64,000 nt of DNA from Notolepis coatsorum (taxonomy: Eukaryota > Chordata > Actinopteri > Aulopiformes > Paralepididae). Of the stretch, positions 57,890-64,000 are shown piece after piece. The stretch is taken from the NCBI GenBank assembly GCA_963971535.1, contig OZ020593.1, positions 15,040,904 to 15,104,903 on the forward strand, read 5' to 3'. A program made the translations under genes and the position numbers. The notes below the pieces were generated by a model. That model saw only the letters and a list, made by a program, of their open reading frames with translations, was not told the origin of the DNA and made no database searches. Numbering within the stretch: position 1 is the stretch's first letter; the number at the start of each line of letters is the position of its first letter.

Positions 57890-58355
57890 CTACTATCACC
57901 GACATCTAAGAAGGGAGATCAAGTTTCAAGTTTCTTTAATAGTTGTCATACAGAAGTACAGAATACTTTTATACAAAATGCTTCTTACTGTTACGCTCCA
58001 GAGACTGTGCTAGACAAGATAAGTATCAAATAACATAGTATCCCCCCTTGAATGGCCCTTCTAAGGTTTCTCTCCTCCACATTGCCTGTGGTGCATTTTT
58101 TCCTATTGCTAGGTTTTAGTGAGTTTTTCCTTACCTTCGCGTGGGGTATGTCTGGGAGTGTTGTATTTATTTATTTTGCATTTATTTAAAAAAAATATAT
58201 TGGACCTTATGGTGTTCTTGTTTTGTTCTTGAATTATTGTGATGTTTCTTCTTGACTTGTTTAAAGAAGACGTGTCCGGCCCATGGGGACATTAACGTGT
58301 GTTGTCGGGCCTTACAAATACATTTGATTTGATTTGATTTACAAAATAAATTAGA
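57890..58355. other. LINE-tail-like DNA at the palindrome centre
   Basis: Contains TTTCTCTCCTCCACATTGCC...GAGTTTTTCCTTACCTTCGC, a common fish LINE 3' region, ending in TTTGATTTGATTT repeats. No gene. Confidence 0.4.
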
Positions 58356-58360
58356 TTTTG

Positions 58361-58530
58361 ATTTACCACACTACCGAAGGTTAACCCTTTCACTACCACA
58401 CTACAGACGGTTAACCCTTTGTAGTGTGGTGGTGAAAGGGTTAACCTTCGGTAGTGTGGTAGTGAACCGTCTGTAGTGTGGTGGTGAAAGGGTTAACCTT
58501 CGGTAGTGTGGTAGTGAAAGGGTTAAACCG
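58361..58530. repeat. 30-bp satellite, head-to-head
   Basis: Forward units (CCACACTACCGAAGGTTAAC) change to reverse units (GTTAACCTTCGGTAGTGTGG) near 58416. Confidence 0.85.
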
Positions 58531-59269
58531 CTTCCCATCGCCGCACAAATCCGCTTCGAGGTCCTTGACCTGGCAACACCGTGCAGCGAGGGGGAACGGT
58601 CTCCCGCCTACGTCCTCCGGTCAATGGTCTCTTAACTACACACCCTCAAGACCCCTACGCTCTGCATCTTCTGGCCGCCTCAGACCCATTCCTATCTGAG
58701 CTCCTGGGGGGTCATCAACACGAAGCAGGCTATTCTGTGTCCTCGCTCGACACGAAAACGTGGAACGGACTTCCCACCACAGTCAGGACAAGCTGAAACC
58801 CGGCCAATTTTCTGCAGATCAAAAACACACCTCTTTCAAACAATATCTGACATTTTAAAAAAGTTAAAAAGAAATACTAACTTTCTTAGTGTTTTTTACT
58901 ATTATGTACCTTAGTACTATGCTACTATACTTATACTACTACATATCATGCTAATATGTCTATACTACTATGCTACTATACTTATACTACTACCTATCAT
59001 GCTAATAGTCTAGAATAATATGCTACTATACTTATACTACTACCTATCATGCTAATAGTCTAGAATAATATGCTACTATACTTATACTACTACCTATCAT
59101 GCTAATATGTCTATACTACTATGCTACTATACTTATACTACTACCTATCATGCTAATAGTCTAGAATAATATGCTACTATACTTATACTACTACCTATCA
59201 TGCTAATATGTCTATACTACTATACTACTATACTTATACTACTACCTATCATGCTAGTATGTCTATACT

Positions 59270-59540
59270 ACTTGAGTGTAGCACTCAAGTTCAACACTAT
59301 TTGATGAACAATCCCACTGACCCTTATAGCTGCCAGAGTTGGACCCTTCCCTTCCTGCTGACTTGTCGTTCACAATTTGTAAGTCGCTTTGGATAAAAGC
59401 GTTCAGCTAAATGACTGAATGTAAACATGTCAAATGTAAATGTCAAATTGTTAACATTTTCACTGCCGCACTACCAGAACGGTTAACCCTTTCACTGCCA
59501 CAATACACAGAAGGTGAACCCTTTCACTGCCACACGACAG
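59270..59540 (+). repeat. SINE tail and 30-bp satellite units
   Basis: AAGTCGCTTTGGATAAAAGC at about 59381 is a SINE tail. 59455-59540 has three diverged satellite units (GGTTAACCCTTTCACTGCCA). Confidence 0.65.
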
Positions 59541-60254
59541 CCATTTTCACAATTCGATGATGTCTTTTCAAGCGGCCATCAGGACCACCGTCTCCCCCAT
59601 CTCCCCCCGTCTCCCCCGTCTCCCCCCGTCTCCCCCCATCTCCCCCTGTCTCCCCCGTCTCCCCCTTCACTGCTGCCTTCCATTACCGTGAATCAACACC
59701 GCCACGTCTCCAGCCTCACGTGTGCATCTTACGGCGTTCACCTTACCACCCCCCCCACCTCACCCCACCATCCACCGCCGGCATTTCACTTCTAAAACCG
59801 AAAGCCCTTATGAATAATACATCGCAGGGTTAATAAGACAAGGGCAAACAATCTGAGGAGGCAGACGGAGATATGGAACGGCAGAGTCTGGTCGGTGAAT
59901 CATAGAGATAGAGAGGCCTATCTTGATGGGCTATCTAAATGATGTCACTCACCCTGCTCCTGGGGGGGGGGGGGGGGGGGAGAGAAAACCCCCACCATAT
60001 AATCCATTTAACAGGGATCAATACTAACCATTCGACCAATGCTGTGCCTCGCTATCAATAGGGTGTGGATTAAAAAGGAGACAAGGAGTACAAACTGTCC
60101 GTAGGATCGAGAGGGGGATCGATTTTTCCAGCGAGAGTTGAAGCTCGTTCCACGAAAACCGGGGCATTGAAAACAAAAGACTTGACTTTCAAAAAAAGCT
60201 CGGCCTGCACTCTGGGGACCTCGAGCGTCAAGCCGGTTGGTTTGGAACGTGTCC
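59541..60254. other. Non-coding DNA with C-rich repeats
   Basis: 59580-59670 is a GTCTCCCCC tandem tract and 59964-59980 a G run. No gene seen. Confidence 0.5.
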
Positions 60255-60846
60255 GATACAGCCAGGGGTGTAAAAAGTACCCAGAAAGTATACTTAAGTG
60301 AAAGTATGGGTATACCGTCTGAAAATCGTACTCAAGTAAAAGTCAGAGTATCTGGCTAAAAACACACTTGAGTTAAAGTGAAAAAGTTTCTACTTTTAAA
60401 TGTACTTAAAACTTCTTTTCTGACTGTATTCTTCTGATAGCAGGTGTTTAATAGAAGATCCCCGCTTTCTAGTCTTGCACAAGGACCAATCAGCATGGGT
60501 ATGGGGGTGGGTTAATTTTCCATTGTTGGGGATTTGATTGGCTGTCTTTAAATAAAGCGCGGCCGCAGGATTAATAGCGCTAGCGTTAGTTCGGCCAGAG
60601 AAACAAATATACGAATTAAAATAGTTGGACCTGCGACATTTGTACTTTGTACTTTGTAGGCCTATAGGTCTGCATTTTAAATGTAAGGAGTAAAAAGTAT
60701 GTTTTTTTTCTCTGAAATGTAATTGAGTAAAAGTACAAGTATACAAACCTAATAATACTCGAGTAAAGTACAAATTCCCAAAAAACAGTACCTAAGTATT
60801 GTAACGAAGTACAATTACTCAAGTACTTTACACCCCTGGATCCAGC
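60255..60846. mobile_element. 576-bp hAT-like MITE
   Basis: Element 60263-60838 with ends CAGGGGTGTAAA and TTTACACCCCTG. GATACAGC (60255-60262) and GATCCAGC (60839-60846) are an 8-bp duplication with one mismatch. Subterminal AAGTAAAAGTA motifs are typical of a common fish hAT group. Confidence 0.85.
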
Positions 60847-61361
60847 CCCCTGGTTCCAATCCAGCGACATAAGGATATAAAGTGGTAATTGCCTGGCAAA
60901 TGTGCCTTAAAGATAAACGGATTCTGATGTTTGATTTCATCGCTCTCTCTCTCTCTCTCTCTCTCTGCCAGAGAAGACCAACGCACTTTATCATGCGGCA
61001 CGCAGTGGTGAGTACCATGTCTATCAGCAGTCATAAATCTGAGGGCAGAATGATGGGCCACGTCTAGAGATTTCAGAGCGGAAAGAGCGGCACGTCTATA
61101 AATCACATCTCCGTAATCCAAAACACATCCATCCTCTTTCTGCTAATCATTGGGAAGCTGGTTCCGTTCCTGTAGAAGGGGCCAATTTTCATTAAGCCCT
61201 ATACCAAGATATTTGTATTCTGTAACTCATTCGACGTCAGACCCATTCAAAGTGGATCCAAATCAATGTAATGTATCTAGCCGTAGAGGACATCGTGTAT
61301 TTTTTTTTGGCTTGCATTATTAAGTACAAGCTTGAAGCCAATAAGCATCTCTTGCATATCA

Positions 61362-62971
61362 TTAACCTCTTTAGCCCGAGCGGTCTGTCGGCGCCGGACC
61401 GCAGATGACATCACATCATAAATCCATGTCTACAGACTGTATGGATTAATGTTGTATTTTTTCTACAAATGTAGCCAATAGTAAATACCCTAATCCTGTC
61501 AAAACAGCAGTCATAGTCTATATTTTCAGCAATACGTTTGTTTACCAATAGGTTAAAGTGTTATTAGTGAAATATTCGTTTTTGAAATGCATTCATTTAC
61601 AAGCGATTATCTGCCAATTTGAATCTGCGTCGCAATTCTGTTTGTAGTCATATGAGGAGACGAGACCTTGAGCTTTGAATGAGCGTTGACATTTCGAAAA
61701 ATGATATTACCCAGCTCATGCCAGCTTCCTGTAAGCAAATTACTTGTGGATGATTTTTCTTTGTTTCTTTCTTATTTTTCGGGATTATCTACCACAAAAC
61801 TGAACGTTATTGCCATAGATTGGAGCGGAGTTAGTTTGTCTACCTTCTGTGAACGCTTAGCAAAAATCCGTGCTGCAAACCGATTCAGAATGGCGGAGCA
61901 GTTTCCATTATAAATAAATAACTGTATTTACAGTAGATTTCATTCACGGTTCATGCCAAATTAAACTCTGCCATTGGAAAGAGTAGATTTGGCCCGATCC
62001 ATAGATGTGCAACTTGGCTATAATAAGGTAATTTATAAGCCTGATATTCTATATATATATTTTTTTTTATCCACTTTTTCTCCCATTTTCTATATTTTCT
62101 CCCATCCCAATTTCGTATCATCCAATTCAACCCTCCCCTGTCACGAACGCTGTTTCTTGCCTCCCACAAGCCGGCTGCAATGTGGACTAAGTCATACATA
62201 GCACAAGTCCCCTCCGGTATACTTGAGGTAACAGCAGTCGCATCTTTTCACCTGCGCAGCTCGATCTCTCAGTGGCGAGGAGTAACGCGTGGGAGGCTCA
62301 CGCTGCCCCCGACACTTCCTGATTCTACTGCGCAGGCGCACCAACCGACCTGTAGGAGTCGCTGTCCACAACGCCCGATCCCCACCCATCAGTTTCCCAC
62401 CCCCTAATACGGCCAATGTGTATTAGTACGGACGACCAGCCAAACTGAAAGCAATGTGGAGCGCTGGGCGTCTCCAGTATTCGTGGCGAGCGCCTTGCCC
62501 ACTACGCCACGTAGCCGCCCTCTGATATTCTATATTCTATAATAATATTTCAAATTGCATGTGTCCGGATGACAGAATTCAGTACTGTATCTACAAAACC
62601 TTCTGTTTAATCATCTTCCCTTTATTCATTTGCTTGGATCGTTTGTACACATGATCTCAAGAAGGTGCTGGACGAGCTCAGAGGCAGTTTTTCATGTCTG
62701 GTCATTTTTAGTATGGTGTTATTCACCGTCAAAGATGCAAAGAAAATAATAATAATTTATATTCTCCTTTGTTTCATCACAATTTACTCAAGCCTAGTAA
62801 CAGACACAATATTTCTGACACTGGGAATACATTCCCTGAGATCCATAGATGTCCCTAGATACCAAGACCATGCAAATGGACCATGTAGAAGTGGAGCAAT
62901 CTTCCATTTACTTATGTATGTATTTTTACGCAGATTTTCAGAAAATAGGGCTATAGGGCTTAACAGGTTAA
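61362..62971. mobile_element. piggyBac-like element with nested SINE
   Basis: Element 61366-62967 flanked by TTAA at 61362-61365 and 62968-62971. Ends CCTCTTTAGCCC and, in reverse complement, CCTGTTAAGCCC. Without the SINE it is about 1.12 kb, the length of the related element at 37383-38503, which it matches in reverse complement (for example GGAATACATTCCCTGAGATC against its complement at 37.50 kb). Non-coding. Confidence 0.82.
62041..62535 (-). mobile_element. tRNA-derived SINE (copy 3) with 14-bp duplication
   Basis: SINE 62055-62521 flanked by CTGATATTCTATAT at 62041-62054 and 62522-62535. Very similar to copy 1 at 2008-2482, with a shorter tRNA-head region. Confidence 0.87.
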
Positions 62972-63604
62972 ATGCAAGTCGCAGGTTCTCAATGACTAGT
63001 TGTACAGAGTCAGCAATACAATAGACAATAGTGTCATCTGCATAAAGAGGAACTTGACATCCACTCAAAGAGGAGACAATATCATCAATACAGTATAACT
63101 GCTAAATAAGACAGGACCCAGGCATTGATCCCTGCGGGACGCCTTTTGCAAGAGTTCTGACGGGGCTTTCCCAGTTTTCACACACTGCACAATACTGTGC
63201 AGTCTATTTAACAGAAGAGACAGTTAACAGTTCAACTGTATCGAATGCTTTTGATAAATCTACAATTAATGCAGCACAATGTTTTCTTTTATCTAGAGTG
63301 GATACTGTATAGTTTTCAACTAAAGTAGTTGTTGAGATTGTGCCGTGGTTTGCTCTGAAACCAGATTGATGTAGTCTTTGAGTTGGTTATTTGTCAATGA
63401 TTCCCGGATTTTAGCCAGACAGGAGAGTTTGGAGATGGGTCTATAGTTATTTACATCTCTTCTATCTCCACCTTTGTGTAACAGAGATACATGAGCCGTT
63501 TCCCAAGTACAAATATAGAGCGAAAAGACAATTACACCTACATTCTCAGTCACAATAAACCAGATCCTACAATATGTAGTGCTATTACTGATTGTAATCA
63601 ATTA

Positions 63605-64000
63605 TTAAGATAAGATAAAATGTTCCTTTATTGATCCCCTTGGGGGAAATTCGGGCATCATAGCAGCATGGGGGAGGGGAGGTACAGGTATGAGCAGGGT
63701 AATAGTAGAAAGACATAAATATAGGCAATAGCATTTGATCTGAATATAAAAAGAATGAGAAAACGAAACAGTCTGTATGGCCTCATCTATCGGTTATCAA
63801 ATTTCTAGTAAGTATCTAGTATCTCATTTCAATTAGTGAGTTTTACAATCATATGCAGATAGGAGAGGAGAAAGCGCTCCTTTGATAATGGACTACATGA
63901 CCGCTGAACTATATAATATACAAATACTGTGTATATTGCTCATTGCACATTACATTACATACTTTTTTCTTGTTGGAACTGTACACATAGCCACATTTTG
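63605..64000 (-). mobile_element. LINE 3' terminus and AT-rich DNA
   Basis: TTCCTTTATTGATCCCCTTG plus GGGGAAATTCGGGCATCATA is the reverse complement of the LINE 3' terminus at 56.05 kb. Beyond about 63730 I see no gene or clear repeat. Confidence 0.55.

Larger units (their letters stand above)
56860..59280. repeat. 2.4-kb imperfect palindrome with minisatellite arms
   Basis: Left arm: minisatellite 56860-57435 (CATATTAGCATGATAGGTAG plus TAGTATAAGTATAGTAGCAT) then 57465-57640 (AAAATTGGCCGGGATTCAGC...GAGCTCAGATAGGAATGGGT). Right arm repeats these in reverse: 58680-58860 (CCCATTCCTATCTGAGCTCC...GGCCAATTTTCTGCAG) then 58905-59270 (CTACTATACTTATACTACTA plus CCTATCATGCTAATA). Each side of the centre also has 30-bp satellite units (57765-57880, 58361-58530). 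Confidence 0.85.
60905..63601 (-). mobile_element. LINE, split by a piggyBac-like element
   Basis: Minus-strand reverse transcriptase pieces in order: HKGGDRRDVNNYRPISKLSC, LAKIRESLTNNQLKDYINLV (63.3-63.5 kb); a decayed middle; SGCQVPLYADDTIVYCIADS with the YADD motif C and VQLVIENLRLAFN (about 62.97-63.07 kb); then after the insert DMQEMLIGFKLVLNNA (about 61.32 kb); and LDYGDVIYRRAALSALKSLD near 61.06-61.12 kb. Frames are broken at several points. A non-LTR element different from that at 40.5 kb. Confidence 0.75.

Overview
This is vertebrate, almost certainly teleost fish, genomic DNA. The host genes contain introns and match vertebrate proteins. The intergenic DNA is a dense mosaic of tRNA-derived SINEs, non-LTR retrotransposons, hAT-like and piggyBac-like short elements, BEL/Pao and Gypsy LTR elements, minisatellites and (TATC)n or (CT)n tracts. 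There is one 200-base assembly gap at 23314-23513. I found no operons, CRISPR arrays or prokaryotic features. The species cannot be named from the sequence alone.

Host genes. On the plus strand, 2535-9458 carries the last three coding exons of a MAST-family kinase gene, best matched to mast4. The splice phases fit exactly across both introns. A long, AT-rich probable 3' UTR runs to about 12.74 kb. The kinase and PDZ exons lie to the left, outside the window. On the minus strand, 18.85-21.85 kb holds a relic of cd180 (RP105, an LRR receptor of the TLR4 group). MAST4 and CD180 are convergent neighbours in human, so the order is conserved. Here cd180 is broken: a piggyBac-like MITE and a solo BEL-type LTR sit inside its coding exon, each with a clean target duplication. 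There are also frameshifts, a missing start of exon 3 and a missing C-terminus. A small THAP-domain remnant at 910-1040 lies in a P-element-like transposon in a mast4 intron.

Layout of the rest: 12.8-18.6 kb has minisatellites, a 322-bp MITE with perfect 8-bp duplications, a GAGTC-rich inverted-repeat element and a 1.19-kb hAT element. 21.9-29.1 kb has repeats, the gap, a perfect 55-bp fold-back and a roughly 5.1-kb stretch bounded by 40-bp inverted repeats that carries two 5S rRNA-like sequences. 29.1-38.7 kb is a 33-bp minisatellite split by a 7.5-kb BEL/Pao element and by a 1.1-kb piggyBac-like element. 38.7-42.8 kb has LINE pieces, a (TATC)n tract and an old LTR interrupted by a LINE. 42.8-50.5 kb is a three-layer nest: 47-bp minisatellite, then piggyBac-like MITE, then a young Gypsy chromovirus with 1062-bp LTRs. 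50.5-56.3 kb has a minisatellite, LINE pieces, a GAGTC-rich element with a nested MITE and a SINE. 56.86-59.28 kb is a large imperfect palindrome. 60.2-64 kb is a LINE split by a piggyBac-like element that is itself split by a SINE, plus a hAT-like MITE.

No new coding system stands out. The most informative signals are structural: many insertions can be read base-exactly from their target duplications, which gives a relative order of events and shows what happened to cd180.
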